This document shows positions 20,168 to 29,159 of a stretch of 64,000 nucleotides of DNA, piece after piece. This DNA is from Actinomycetes bacterium. GTDB taxonomy: Bacteria > Actinomycetota > Actinomycetes > Mycobacteriales > Pseudonocardiaceae. The notes below the pieces were generated by a model that saw nothing but the letters and a program-made list of their open reading frames with translations, was not told the DNA's origin and did not search any database. The stretch is from positions 16,379-80,378 of the forward strand of contig JAJYTH010000002.1 of assembly GCA_021793175.1 (NCBI GenBank), read 5' to 3'. Every line of letters begins with the position of its first letter. The stretch's first letter is position 1. The translations under genes were made by a program, and so were the position numbers.

Positions 20168-21721
20168 ATGAGCCATACCGCTGCCCGGGGAGAGACCGCG
20201 CTCGACACCGCGGTGTTGCGGGAGCTGGTGGAGCTGTCCGGTGACGGGCTCGCCGTGCTCGACGACCGCGGTCATTTCGTGACGATCAATCCGGCGGGCG
20301 TTCGCATTCTCGGGATCCCGGAGGACCGACTGCTCGGCACCCGGTCCCCCTTCGACGGTTCGCGCCGGAACACGGCCCCGTCCTGCGACGAGGCGGAACG
20401 CGCCGCGTGGGTAGGACCCGACGGGCGCAGGCGGTACCTGGAGTACCGCGTGTCAGGGCTGGCGGACGGGCGCGCGGCGGTCTGGTTCACCGACATCACC
20501 GAGCTTCTGCGCCAACAGGAACGTCTCACGGCCATCACGCGCGCGGCGTCGAGTGTGGCGGACTCGGGTTCTCTGCGCGAGACGCTCGACGCGATGGCAC
20601 GCGAAGTGGGCACCACCGCCGGCATCTCAGCCGTCCAGATCCTTGCCATGGACGACCCGGACGAGGAACTACGTCTGCTCGGCATGGCGGGGTTCGGCGA
20701 GACGACCGACTTCGTGGAACGGCTGGCCGAATGCAGGCGGCGGGGCGCGGACATCCGGTTCCTGGAGGCTTTGGAACGCATGGAGCCGGTGGTCGTACTC
20801 CACCGCAAGCCGGTCATCATGGCCGATCCCGCGTGGGAACCGCTGCACGTGATCATGGATTGGCCCGATTGGGACAGCTTCGCGTCGATGCCGCTCGTGG
20901 TGCGCGGGCGCACGGTCGGAGTCATCAACGTCTACTACGCGCCGGGCGAGGACCCGGGGCCGAGCTCGCTGGCGTTCCTCTCCGCGATGGCCGATCAAGC
21001 CGCCGTCGCCATCGAGACCGCGTCCCTGCTGACCCGCACCCGATCGCGTGCCCAACTCGACGAGCGGCGCAAGCTCGCCCGTGACCTGCACGACTCCGTG
21101 GTCCAGCACCTGTTCTCGATGGGAATGCAGGCCAGGGCGTTGCGGGCTCAACTGGACCGTCCGGACGCCGACCTGCGCCAGATCCGCAGTGGAGCGCAGG
21201 AACTCGCGGAGCTCTCCCAGAACGCGCTGGCCGATCTGCGAGGGCTTGTGTTCGAACTGCGTCCGCTGGAGTTGGCCGAACGCGGTCTCGTGGACGCCGT
21301 GCGCTCACACGCCGCGAGCCTGCAGACGCGTACGGGGCTGACGATCGACGTGCGCGCCCCGGTGGGCGACTCCCTCGACCTGGATCCCGAAGTGGCCGAG
21401 GACGTCTACCGTATCGTGCAGGAGGCGTTGCACAACGTGGTCAAGCACTCCGGCGCGACCAGAGCCGACGTCACGATCACGACCCCGGAACACGACCACC
21501 GGGGACTGTTGGTGAAAGTGTCCGACAACGGCCGGGGCAAGGTGCAAAAACCGCGGGAGCGGACCGCCTTCCGACGGGAGAGCCTCGGACTTCAGTCCAT
21601 GCGGGAGCGCGCCGAGAGGTGGCGGGGACGGCTGGTCGCGGGACCGCGCCCCTCGGGTGGTTGGACGGTGGCCGTGAGCCTGCCCGCACAGGGCACCTAT
21701 GCGATGAAGGAGGCGTCCTGA
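20168..21721 (+). CDS. Sensor histidine kinase (PAS-GAF-HisKA_3-HATPase, NarL/DesK-type)
   Basis: PAS-like N-terminus ([25 protein letters not shown]), GAF block, [22 protein letters not shown]-box, HATPase VSDNGRGK. Confidence 0.92.
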   Translation: MSHTAARGETALDTAVLRELVELSGDGLAVLDDRGHFVTINPAGVRILGIPEDRLLGTRSPFDGSRRNTAPSCDEAERAAWVGPDGRRRYLEYRVSGLADGRAAVWFTDITELLRQQERLTAITRAASSVADSGSLRETLDAMAREVGTTAGISAVQILAMDDPDEELRLLGMAGFGETTDFVERLAECRRRGADIRFLEALERMEPVVVLHRKPVIMADPAWEPLHVIMDWPDWDSFASMPLVVRGRTVGVINVYYAPGEDPGPSSLAFLSAMADQAAVAIETASLLTRTRSRAQLDERRKLARDLHDSVVQHLFSMGMQARALRAQLDRPDADLRQIRSGAQELAELSQNALADLRGLVFELRPLELAERGLVDAVRSHAASLQTRTGLTIDVRAPVGDSLDLDPEVAEDVYRIVQEALHNVVKHSGATRADVTITTPEHDHRGLLVKVSDNGRGKVQKPRERTAFRRESLGLQSMRERAERWRGRLVAGPRPSGGWTVAVSLPAQGTYAMKEAS

Positions 21722-22401
21722 TGTCCGAGCAGTCCACGGTGCCCGAGGTCATCCGTGTGCTGGTGGTCGACGACCACGCGATCGTCCGCCGTGGCCTGCG
21801 CGCCTACCTGGAGACCGTCTCGGGCATCGAACTCACCGGTGAGGCGGCGGACGGTCAGGAGGCGCTGGACCTTCTGAAGGAACGGCACGTCGTGGGCGAT
21901 CCCATGCCCCACGTGGTGCTCATGGACCTGCACATGCCGCGGATGGACGGTATCGAGGCCACCCGGTCCGTTCTCGCTTCGTACCCCGACGTGAAAGTCG
22001 TCGTGCTCACCAGCTTCAGCGAGGCCGAGCGCGTGCACGCCGCGCTCTCGGCGGGCGCGGCCGGATACGTGCTCAAGGACGCCGAACCCGAGGAGGTCGC
22101 CACAGCGGTCAGGGCGGCAGCGAAGGGCGAGGTGCACCTGGACGCCGCCGTGGCGAGGTTGCTCGCCCGCCGGATGGCGTCACCACAGGTGGGGGTGACG
22201 TCGCTGACGGCGCGGGAACGCGACATCCTCGTGCTCGTGGGACAGGGCCTGTCCAACAGGGAGATCGCCGAACGGTTGGTGATCAGCGAGCGGACCGCCC
22301 GCACGCACGTGAGCAACGTGCTGAGCAAGCTTCAGTTGTCGTCCCGCACCCAAGCCGCGTTGCTGGCCATCAGGGAAGGGCTCGTCTCTCCGCCCAGCTA
22401 A
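21721..22401 (+). CDS. LuxR/NarL family response regulator
   Basis: [77 protein letters not shown]; overlaps kinase stop. Confidence 0.95.
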   Translation: MSEQSTVPEVIRVLVVDDHAIVRRGLRAYLETVSGIELTGEAADGQEALDLLKERHVVGDPMPHVVLMDLHMPRMDGIEATRSVLASYPDVKVVVLTSFSEAERVHAALSAGAAGYVLKDAEPEEVATAVRAAAKGEVHLDAAVARLLARRMASPQVGVTSLTARERDILVLVGQGLSNREIAERLVISERTARTHVSNVLSKLQLSSRTQAALLAIREGLVSPPS

Positions 22402-22565
22402 CGGCACGTGGACCGAGACGGATGACGTAGTCGCCGGGAGCCTCATCGGCCGGTGCCGTCGCGTCATCGCTCCGATTCTTCCGAGGTCGGTCGCTTCTAG
22501 GTTCGGACCTAGGCGCAGTCGCCCCACCGGGCGCGCGGAACCGACCAAGGGAGGTCTTCGAAGCC

Positions 22566-23306
22566 GTGAGCACGACGTCTGACAATTCGGCCGCTCCGTC
22601 GGTGTTGGTGATCAGTGCCCACTCCGGCGACTTCGTGTGGCGGGCGGGTGGTGCCATCGCGCTGACCGCGCATCGTGGCGCTGCTGTGCACGTGCTTTGC
22701 CTGTCGTTCGGAGAGCGCGGCGAGTCGCGGGGGCTGTGGAAGCAGGAAGGCATGACGCTGGAGCGGGTCAAGCAGGCCCGCCGCGAGGAGGCGGCCGATG
22801 CCGCCGAGATCCTCGGCGCCAGCATCGAGTTCTTCGACCTCGGCGACTACCCGTTGCGGATCGACGCCGAAGTGGTCGACCGGATCGCCGGTGTCATCCG
22901 GGAACGCAAGCCCGACGTGCTGCTGACGCACGTGGCCAACGACCCGTACAACCGGGACCACAACCAGGCTCACGAGACGACGTTGACGGCCCGCATGATC
23001 GCCCAGGCCCATGGGGCCGACCTGAGTATCCCGCCGCTGGGGGCGCCGCAGGTGTTGCAGTTCGAGCCACACCAGCCCGAGGTGTGCGGCTTCTACCCCG
23101 AGCTGCTGTTGGACATCACGCCCGTGTTCGACCGGAAGGTCGAGGCGATGAAGCGCATGAGCGCGCAGGAACACCTCGTCCGCTACTACATCGACCTCGG
23201 TATGCGGCGTGGTGTGCAGGCCGTGCGTAACGGGGCGCCGAGCTCGGTGGAGTACGCGGAGGCCTACAAGCGGACCTTCCCGACCGTGGGAGCACAGCTG
23301 TGGTGA
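22566..23306 (+). CDS. PIG-L/LmbE family hydrolase; probable 4-oxalomesaconate hydratase (GalB-like)
   Basis: VISAHSGDFVWRAGGAIA; THVANDPYNRDHNQAHETT; PIG-L family member in an operon with CHA aldolase and LigAB homologues. Confidence 0.75.
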   Translation: MSTTSDNSAAPSVLVISAHSGDFVWRAGGAIALTAHRGAAVHVLCLSFGERGESRGLWKQEGMTLERVKQARREEAADAAEILGASIEFFDLGDYPLRIDAEVVDRIAGVIRERKPDVLLTHVANDPYNRDHNQAHETTLTARMIAQAHGADLSIPPLGAPQVLQFEPHQPEVCGFYPELLLDITPVFDRKVEAMKRMSAQEHLVRYYIDLGMRRGVQAVRNGAPSSVEYAEAYKRTFPTVGAQLW

Positions 23307-23995
23307 ACCGGAACGTCATCGTTCGCACGAGGAAGCGTCCCGACGAGGACGCGGTCGCCGAGTTGCAGCGGCTCGGCGTGGCCACCGTGCACGAGGCCAT
23401 GGGGCGGCGCGGCCTCACCGAGCCGGTGCTGCGCCCGATCTACCCGGGCGCCCGCATCGCGGGCCGGGCCGTCACGGTGCTCAGCCAGCCCGGCGACAAT
23501 CTCATGATCCACGCTTGCATCGAGCAGTGTGGACCCGGTGACGTGCTCGTGGTGACCACGACTTCGCCGTCGGTGGACGGCATGTTCGGCGAGTTGTTCG
23601 CCACTCAGCTGGCCGCCCGGGGTGTACGCGGCCTGGTGATCGAGGCCGGTGTGCGGGACGTGGCCGACCTCACCGAGATGGGCTTTCCCGTGTGGTCGAA
23701 AGCCGTGTCGGCGCAGGGAACGGTCAAGGCGACCCCCGGTTCGGTCAATGTTCCCGTCGTGTTGGCGGGAGTCCGGGTGGAGCCGGGTGACGTCATCGTG
23801 GCTGACGACGACGGCGTGTTGTGCGTGCCTCGGTTGGAGGCCCCGGAGGTCGCTGCCAAGGCGAAGGAGCGGGAGGCCAACGAACAGGCCAAGCGTGAGC
23901 AGTTCCGTGCCGGGGTGCTCGGCCTCGACATCTACGGAATGCGCGAGAAACTCGAACGCCTTGGTGTGACCTATGTGGACGATGATGAGGAGTGA
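23300..23995 (+). CDS. RraA-like 4-carboxy-4-hydroxy-2-oxoadipate (CHA/HMG) aldolase (LigK/GalC-like)
   Basis: GVATVHEAMGRRGL; DNLMIHACIEQCGPGDVLVV; GLVIEAGVRDVADLTEMGFPVWSKAVSAQGTVK; overlaps preceding gene. Confidence 0.85.
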   Translation: MVNRNVIVRTRKRPDEDAVAELQRLGVATVHEAMGRRGLTEPVLRPIYPGARIAGRAVTVLSQPGDNLMIHACIEQCGPGDVLVVTTTSPSVDGMFGELFATQLAARGVRGLVIEAGVRDVADLTEMGFPVWSKAVSAQGTVKATPGSVNVPVVLAGVRVEPGDVIVADDDGVLCVPRLEAPEVAAKAKEREANEQAKREQFRAGVLGLDIYGMREKLERLGVTYVDDDEE

Positions 23996-24031
23996 GCGCG
24001 GAATGCGCGGGCATGTCGCGGTGGTGGTCGC

Positions 24032-24739
24032 ATGAGTACTTTCGTTCTCGTTCACGGCGCCTGGCACGGCGGTTGGTGCTGGGGCAGGGTCACGCCGTTC
24101 CTGCGTGAGGCGGGGCACGACGTGTACACGCCCACCCTCACGGGACTGTCCGAGCGGGGGCATCTGCTCTCGCCGCTCGTGGGGCTCGACACCCACATCG
24201 AGGACGTGGTGCGGCTGATCACCGTGCTCGGGCTGCAGGACGTGGTGTTGGTCGGACACAGCTACGCGGGCCAGGTGATCAGCGGGGTCGCCGACAGGTG
24301 CCCCGACGTGATCGCGCGGCGCGTGTACCTCGACGCGTTCGTCGGCGACGACGGCGAGCGGGCACGCGACCTGCTGCCCGACGAGGTCGCCCACCACTGG
24401 GCGTCGTCGGCGGAGGAGCAGGGCTTCGGATGGCTGGTGCCCGTACGCAAGCTGTCCGTGCTCGGGGTGACCGAGCAGGCGGACGTCGACTGGCTGCTGC
24501 CCAAGCTGACCCCGCACCCGTGGAAGACCTACACCGACCCGTTGCGCCTCACCGGGGCGGGCACCGAGGTACCCGCGACGTTCATCGAGTGCGTCGACTG
24601 GATGAGGGTGTTCCGGGCGCAGGCCGACCGGGCCCGGCAGCAGGGCTGGCCGGTCCACGACCTGCACACCGGGCACGAGGCGATGGTGACGGCGCCGAAG
24701 GAACTCGCCGAGCTTTTGTTGGAGTGCGCCAAAAAGTGA
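24032..24739 (+). CDS. Alpha/beta hydrolase (EstC/salicylate-esterase-like)
   Basis: VHGAWHGGWCW; GHSYAGQV nucleophile elbow; C-terminal TGHEAM catalytic His. Confidence 0.85.
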   Translation: MSTFVLVHGAWHGGWCWGRVTPFLREAGHDVYTPTLTGLSERGHLLSPLVGLDTHIEDVVRLITVLGLQDVVLVGHSYAGQVISGVADRCPDVIARRVYLDAFVGDDGERARDLLPDEVAHHWASSAEEQGFGWLVPVRKLSVLGVTEQADVDWLLPKLTPHPWKTYTDPLRLTGAGTEVPATFIECVDWMRVFRAQADRARQQGWPVHDLHTGHEAMVTAPKELAELLLECAKK

Positions 24740-24775
24740 TGGCCCTGCCGTAGGACGAGCCGATCAGGAGTCGAC

Positions 24776-25063
24776 ATGGAGTTTTTGGTCAGGTCGGAGA
24801 ACCGGTTGCCTCCGACGACACCGCCCGAGGAGCGGGAGCGGCTCCGGGCCGCTGAACGGGAGCGCGCCATGGAGCTGCGTGCCCAGGGCGTGCTGAAGCG
24901 GCTGTGGCGCGTCCCCGGCCGCAACGCGACGGTCGGTCTCTACGAGGCCGACGACCCGGCGCAGCTGCACGACGCGCTGATGTCGTTGCCGATGGCGCCG
25001 TGGCTGGATGTGACGGTGGAGCCTCTGGCGACTCACCCGCAGGAGAAGGGCACCTCGTCATGA
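24776..25063 (+). CDS. Muconolactone delta-isomerase-like protein
   Basis: MEFLVRSENRLPP..RERAMELRAQGVLKRLWRVPGRNATVGLYEADDPAQLHDALMSLPMAPWLDVTVEPLATHP matches the MIase family pattern. Confidence 0.8.
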   Translation: MEFLVRSENRLPPTTPPEERERLRAAERERAMELRAQGVLKRLWRVPGRNATVGLYEADDPAQLHDALMSLPMAPWLDVTVEPLATHPQEKGTSS

Positions 25064-25410
25064 GCAAGGTGAATGTCCCAGGCACGCACGTGTTCGACGC
25101 CGAGTCGAGTCGGCGTGGCTACAACCTCAACAAGATGTTCATGTCGTTGCGGGAGCCCGCCGCGCGTGAGCGGTTCAGCGCCGACGAGGCGGGTTACTGC
25201 GACGAGTTCGGACTGACCCCCGAACAGAAGCAGGCCGTGCTGGATCGGGACTGGAAGAAGCTGCTCGACCTGGGCAGCAGCATCTTCTACGTCCTGAAGC
25301 TGGCGATGCTCGACAAGAAGTCGATGCAGTACCTCGGTGGCGTGTTCACCGGGATGACCGAAGAGGAATTCGTCGCGATGATGCGAGCGGGAGGGCGGAC
25401 CAATGGCTGA
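25060..25410 (+). CDS. Extradiol dioxygenase small subunit, protocatechuate 4,5-dioxygenase alpha (LigA-like)
   Basis: GYNLNKMFMSLREPAARERFSADEAGYCDEFGLTPEQKQAVLDRDW LigA fold; start overlaps stop of 24776 gene. Confidence 0.88.
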   Translation: MSKVNVPGTHVFDAESSRRGYNLNKMFMSLREPAARERFSADEAGYCDEFGLTPEQKQAVLDRDWKKLLDLGSSIFYVLKLAMLDKKSMQYLGGVFTGMTEEEFVAMMRAGGRTNG

Positions 25411-26254
25411 GGTGATCTGGGGTCTGGCGACCTCGCACGTGCCCTCCATCGGCGCTGCGATGGACAACGGGAAGACCGACAACGAGTACTGGAAGCCGCT
25501 GTTCGACGGCTACCAGCCGGCGCGCGAGTGGATGGCGCAGCACCGTCCCGACGTCGCGATCGTCGTCTACAACGACCATGCCAACGCGCTCGACATCGAC
25601 ATGGTGCCGACGTTCGCGCTCGGCATGGCCGACAAGTACCGGGTCGCCGACGAGGGCTTCGGCCCGCGACCGGTCCCCGACGTCGTCGGTGACCCCGACC
25701 TGTCGTTCCACCTGCTTCAGCAACTCGTGGACGACGGGTTCGACATGACGGCGATCCAGAACCTCGACGTCGATCACGGCCTCACCGTGCCCCTGTCGGT
25801 GTACTGTCCCGAGCCCGGTGACGCGTGGCCGTGCGCGGTGGTGCCGCTGTTGGTCAACGTCCTCCAGTACCCGCAGCCGACCGCCGCGCGTTGCTACGAG
25901 CTGGGCAAGGCGCTTGGTAAGGCGATCCGCTCGTACGAGCGGGACGTGAAGGTGGCGGTGTTCGGTACCGGTGGCATGTCCCACCAGCTCGCGGGCGAAC
26001 GCGCCGGACTCATCAACCCCGAGTTCGACCGCATGTTCCTCGACAAGATCCAGACCGACCCCGAGTACCTGGCCGGACTGACCCGTGAGGACTACGTCCG
26101 GGACGCGGGCTCGGAAGGGTTCGAGCTGGTCATGTGGCTGACCATGCGTGGTGCGCTGAACGAGCGGATCACGCGGGTGCACGACACCTATCACGTCCCC
26201 GCGTCGAACACCGCCGCCGCGTTGGCGTTGTTCGACAACCGTGCACAGGGCTGA
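25403..26254 (+). CDS. Extradiol dioxygenase catalytic subunit, protocatechuate 4,5-dioxygenase beta (LigB-like)
   Basis: GLATSHVPSIGAAMDNG metal-binding His; VYNDHANALDIDMVPTFALG; GTGGMSHQLAGER; overlaps LigA-like stop. Confidence 0.9.
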   Translation: MAEVIWGLATSHVPSIGAAMDNGKTDNEYWKPLFDGYQPAREWMAQHRPDVAIVVYNDHANALDIDMVPTFALGMADKYRVADEGFGPRPVPDVVGDPDLSFHLLQQLVDDGFDMTAIQNLDVDHGLTVPLSVYCPEPGDAWPCAVVPLLVNVLQYPQPTAARCYELGKALGKAIRSYERDVKVAVFGTGGMSHQLAGERAGLINPEFDRMFLDKIQTDPEYLAGLTREDYVRDAGSEGFELVMWLTMRGALNERITRVHDTYHVPASNTAAALALFDNRAQG

Positions 26255-26269
26255 ACGATCCGACCGAGT

Positions 26270-27307
26270 TCAGCCGGTTCCGATTCCCGGAGGGCAGCCG
26301 CACGACTGTCGGTGGCGCAGTGTCGGCGGTAGCCGCACGGTTTCGAAATCCCGGTCGGGGTCGCGCAGGCGGGTCAGCAGCAGTCGCACGGCCCGCCTGC
26401 CGATCTCGGCCACCGGTTGCGCCATCGTGGTGAGTGGCGGCTCGACGAGATCCGCCCATTCCGGGTCGTCGTAACCCACGAGGGCGAGGTCGGTGCCGAT
26501 GCGGAGCCCGCGCCGTCGGGCCTCGTGCAGTACACCGACCAGCATGGCGTCGTTCGCCACGACCACGGCCGTCACCGGGTCGGGTCGATCGAGCAGGCGC
26601 GCCAGGGCGTGAGCGCCCCCTTCTCGTTCCGAATGTCCACAGGCCACCAGGTCGGGGTTCCACGGCAGCCCCGCCCTGCCGAGGCCGAGCCGGTAGCCGA
26701 GGGTGCGTTCGTCGCTGGTCGCCAGTCCTTCGGCCCCGCTGATCAGGCCGATCCTGCGGTGGCCGTGCGCGGCGAGATGTTCGGTGAGCGCCGAAGTGGA
26801 CTGGATGTTCTCCACCCCAACCTGGTCGAGTTCTCCTTTGGGGCTCAGCCGATCGACGAGCACCGTCGGCGCCCCGACCGATTTCAGTTCGGAGATGACC
26901 TCTTTGTCTCCCGGCACGGGTGTGAGCAGGAGCCCTTCCACCCGGCGTGCCCGCAGGGCCCGCACGATGGCCTGTTCGGTGGCCACGGTGTCGTGGGTGT
27001 CGGCCAGCAACACGGTGTAGCCGGCTGTCGCGGCTTCCCGCTCGATGGCCTGGATGAGCGTGGCGAAGTACGGATTGGCCAGCAGCGAGATCGCCACGCC
27101 GAGTGAGCGGGTGCCGCCTGTGACGAGTGAACGCGCGATGACGTCACCCGTGTAGCCGGTGCGTTCGATGGCGTCGAGTACGGCGGCCCGTGTCTCCGGT
27201 GCCACCGGCCGGGTTCCGTTCACCACGTGCGAGACCGTGGTGATGGACACCCCTGCGAGTTCGGCGATGTCGCGCTGTGTGGGTCTGCTCGCTCGTCCCG
27301 GCGGCAT
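26270..27307 (-). CDS. LacI family transcriptional regulator
   Basis: PTQRDIAELAGVSITTVSHVVNGTRPVAPETRAAVLDAIERTGYTGDVIARSL HTH; periplasmic-binding-like effector domain. Confidence 0.95.
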   Translation of the reverse strand: MPPGRASRPTQRDIAELAGVSITTVSHVVNGTRPVAPETRAAVLDAIERTGYTGDVIARSLVTGGTRSLGVAISLLANPYFATLIQAIEREAATAGYTVLLADTHDTVATEQAIVRALRARRVEGLLLTPVPGDKEVISELKSVGAPTVLVDRLSPKGELDQVGVENIQSTSALTEHLAAHGHRRIGLISGAEGLATSDERTLGYRLGLGRAGLPWNPDLVACGHSEREGGAHALARLLDRPDPVTAVVVANDAMLVGVLHEARRRGLRIGTDLALVGYDDPEWADLVEPPLTTMAQPVAEIGRRAVRLLLTRLRDPDRDFETVRLPPTLRHRQSCGCPPGIGTG

Positions 27308-27353
27308 GGTTCCCTTCTTCGCACGTGTCGCGGCGTCGGTGTCGACTCCTGGA

Positions 27354-27375
27354 CAAGCGTTTGCGCAAACGCTTG
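27354..27375. promoter_or_regulatory. Perfect 22-bp palindrome, predicted LacI-family operator
   Basis: CAAGCGTTTGC|GCAAACGCTTG in the divergent intergenic region between the LacI regulator and PfkB kinase. Confidence 0.8.
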
Positions 27376-27436
27376 CAGGGGAGGATAGCCCCTGCTTAGC
27401 TTTCCGTCAGGGAGTTTTGTCCGGGAGGTCGCGGCC

Positions 27437-28303
27437 GTGAGGGTGCTGTTGGCGGGCTTGTGCACCGTCGACGTTGTGCAGCGCGTGCCGCACCTGCCCG
27501 AGCCGGGCCGCAAGGTGCAGTCCACCGACGTGTCCGTCGCCGCGGGAGGACCCGCCACCAACGCCGCCGTCGCCGTCGCCTCGCTCGGGGCGGAGGCCCT
27601 CCTGCTCACCGTGCTCGGTCGTCATCCTCTCGCCGAACTCGCGCGTGCCGACCTCGCCGAGTGCGGGGTCACGGTCCTCGACGCGTTGCCGCGGCGCGAC
27701 GGACCTCCGGCGATCAGCGCCGTCGCCGTCCGGGACCACGACGGCGAGCGCACCGTGGTCTCACACAACGCGGCCGCGGTAGAGCCCGAAGCACTGTCCT
27801 ACTTCGACACCGACGCTCTCGCCGGGATGCTGCCCACGGGGGCACCGGATGCGGTGCTCGTCGACGGGCACCATCCGGCGCTCGCTCTCGCCGCGAGCAG
27901 GTGGGCGAAGGCACACCGGCGACCCGTCGTGGTGGACGCGGGAAGTTGGAAACCCGTGTTCACGCAAGTGTTCGGCCTGGCCGACGTGGTGGCGTGTTCG
28001 GCGCAGTTCACGGCCCCGGAGGGCGCGCTCGCCGAGGTTCCCGTGGTCGTCACCACCGCGGGACCGGACCCGGTGCGTTGGCGTGGCCGGAACGGTTCGG
28101 GCGAGGTCGCCGTGCCGGTCGTGGAGGCTCGTGACACGCTCGGAGCGGGCGATGTGTGGCACGGTGCGTTCGTGTCCAAGGTCGGGGCCGTCGACATCGG
28201 AGAAGCGATCGAGTTCGCCAACGCCGTGGCTTCCGAACGGGTGCGGCATGTGGGGCCTCGAAGCTGGATCGGCCCGGTCAGGGCGATGATGGGAGTGACA
28301 TGA
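27437..28303 (+). CDS. PfkB family carbohydrate kinase
   Basis: AAGGPATNAAVAVASLG and DTLGAGDVWHGAF PfkB signatures. Confidence 0.92.
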   Translation: MRVLLAGLCTVDVVQRVPHLPEPGRKVQSTDVSVAAGGPATNAAVAVASLGAEALLLTVLGRHPLAELARADLAECGVTVLDALPRRDGPPAISAVAVRDHDGERTVVSHNAAAVEPEALSYFDTDALAGMLPTGAPDAVLVDGHHPALALAASRWAKAHRRPVVVDAGSWKPVFTQVFGLADVVACSAQFTAPEGALAEVPVVVTTAGPDPVRWRGRNGSGEVAVPVVEARDTLGAGDVWHGAFVSKVGAVDIGEAIEFANAVASERVRHVGPRSWIGPVRAMMGVT

Positions 28304-28935
28304 CGTCGTTCGACGAACTGCTGACGCGCGCACACCGGCTCGTGGACCGGGGAGAGCGCACATTGCTGGGCATCGCGGGAGCACCCGCGGCGGGTAAGAC
28401 GTCTCTGGCGTGGCAGCTGGCCGACGCGCTCGGCGCGCACGCGGCCGTGGTGGGCATGGACGGCTTCCACCTCGCGCAGGTGGAGTTGAGCCGGCTGGGC
28501 AAGAGCGACCGCAAGGGCGCGCCCGACACGTTCGACGCCCACGGCTACGTGCACCTGATCAGAAGACTCGCGGCGGGGGACGAGCTGGTGTACGCGCCGG
28601 AGTTCCGCAGGGAGATCGAGGAGCCCATCGCGGGCGCCGTTCCTGTGCCGCCGAGCGTGCGCCTGGTGATCACCGAGGGCAACTATCTGTTGCTGGACAC
28701 CGAACCGTGGAGCGAGTTGCGCTCGCTGCTCGACGAGGTGTGGTTCCTCCGGCCGGACGAGGACGACCGGTTGGCCAGGCTCGTGACCCGGCACCGTAAG
28801 TTCGGCCGGTCGCTGGTGGAGGCCCAGCAGCGCGCGCGTGGCTCCGACCAACGCAACGCCGACCTCATCATGCGCACGGCGGAGCGTGCGGATCTGATCA
28901 TCGAGGACATGGAGTTGCCGCAGTTCGCCGTGTGA
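28300..28935 (+). CDS. P-loop nucleoside/nucleotide kinase family protein (PanK/uridine-kinase-like)
   Basis: GIAGAPAAGKTSLAWQLADAL P-loop; MDGFHL; VITEGNYLLL; 4-bp overlap with PfkB gene. Confidence 0.88.
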   Translation: MTSFDELLTRAHRLVDRGERTLLGIAGAPAAGKTSLAWQLADALGAHAAVVGMDGFHLAQVELSRLGKSDRKGAPDTFDAHGYVHLIRRLAAGDELVYAPEFRREIEEPIAGAVPVPPSVRLVITEGNYLLLDTEPWSELRSLLDEVWFLRPDEDDRLARLVTRHRKFGRSLVEAQQRARGSDQRNADLIMRTAERADLIIEDMELPQFAV

Positions 28936-28976
28936 GCCGCAACGGGCTCCGGTTGCCGGAGCGGGTCAGGTGGTGA

Positions 28977-29009
28977 CGGCCTTTCGGAGCCGTTTCCGGC
29001 GAAAGGCCG
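28977..29009 (+). terminator. Stem-loop terminator after kinase operon
   Basis: CGGCCTTTCG-gagccgtttccgg-CGAAAGGCCG. Confidence 0.55.
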
Positions 29010-29159
29010 CCTGTCCTGTCGGCGGCGTGCACGTGCCACCGGTGTCGATCGCGAAAGAGCACCACGCCTGCCAGCACGTCTGTCAGGGGCCTTGCGGCCC
29101 CCGCGCTGACCGCTCATGGTGCTGTCAATGATTTGCGGTTAACCCGTTAGCGTTGGTGT

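Noticed and set aside
22566-23306. Alternative reading of the PIG-L protein as a mycothiol/bacillithiol-type GlcNAc-Ins deacetylase (MshB/Mca)
   Set aside because: Operon context with CHA aldolase and LigAB fits the GalB hydratase role better, although family membership alone cannot exclude deacetylase activity
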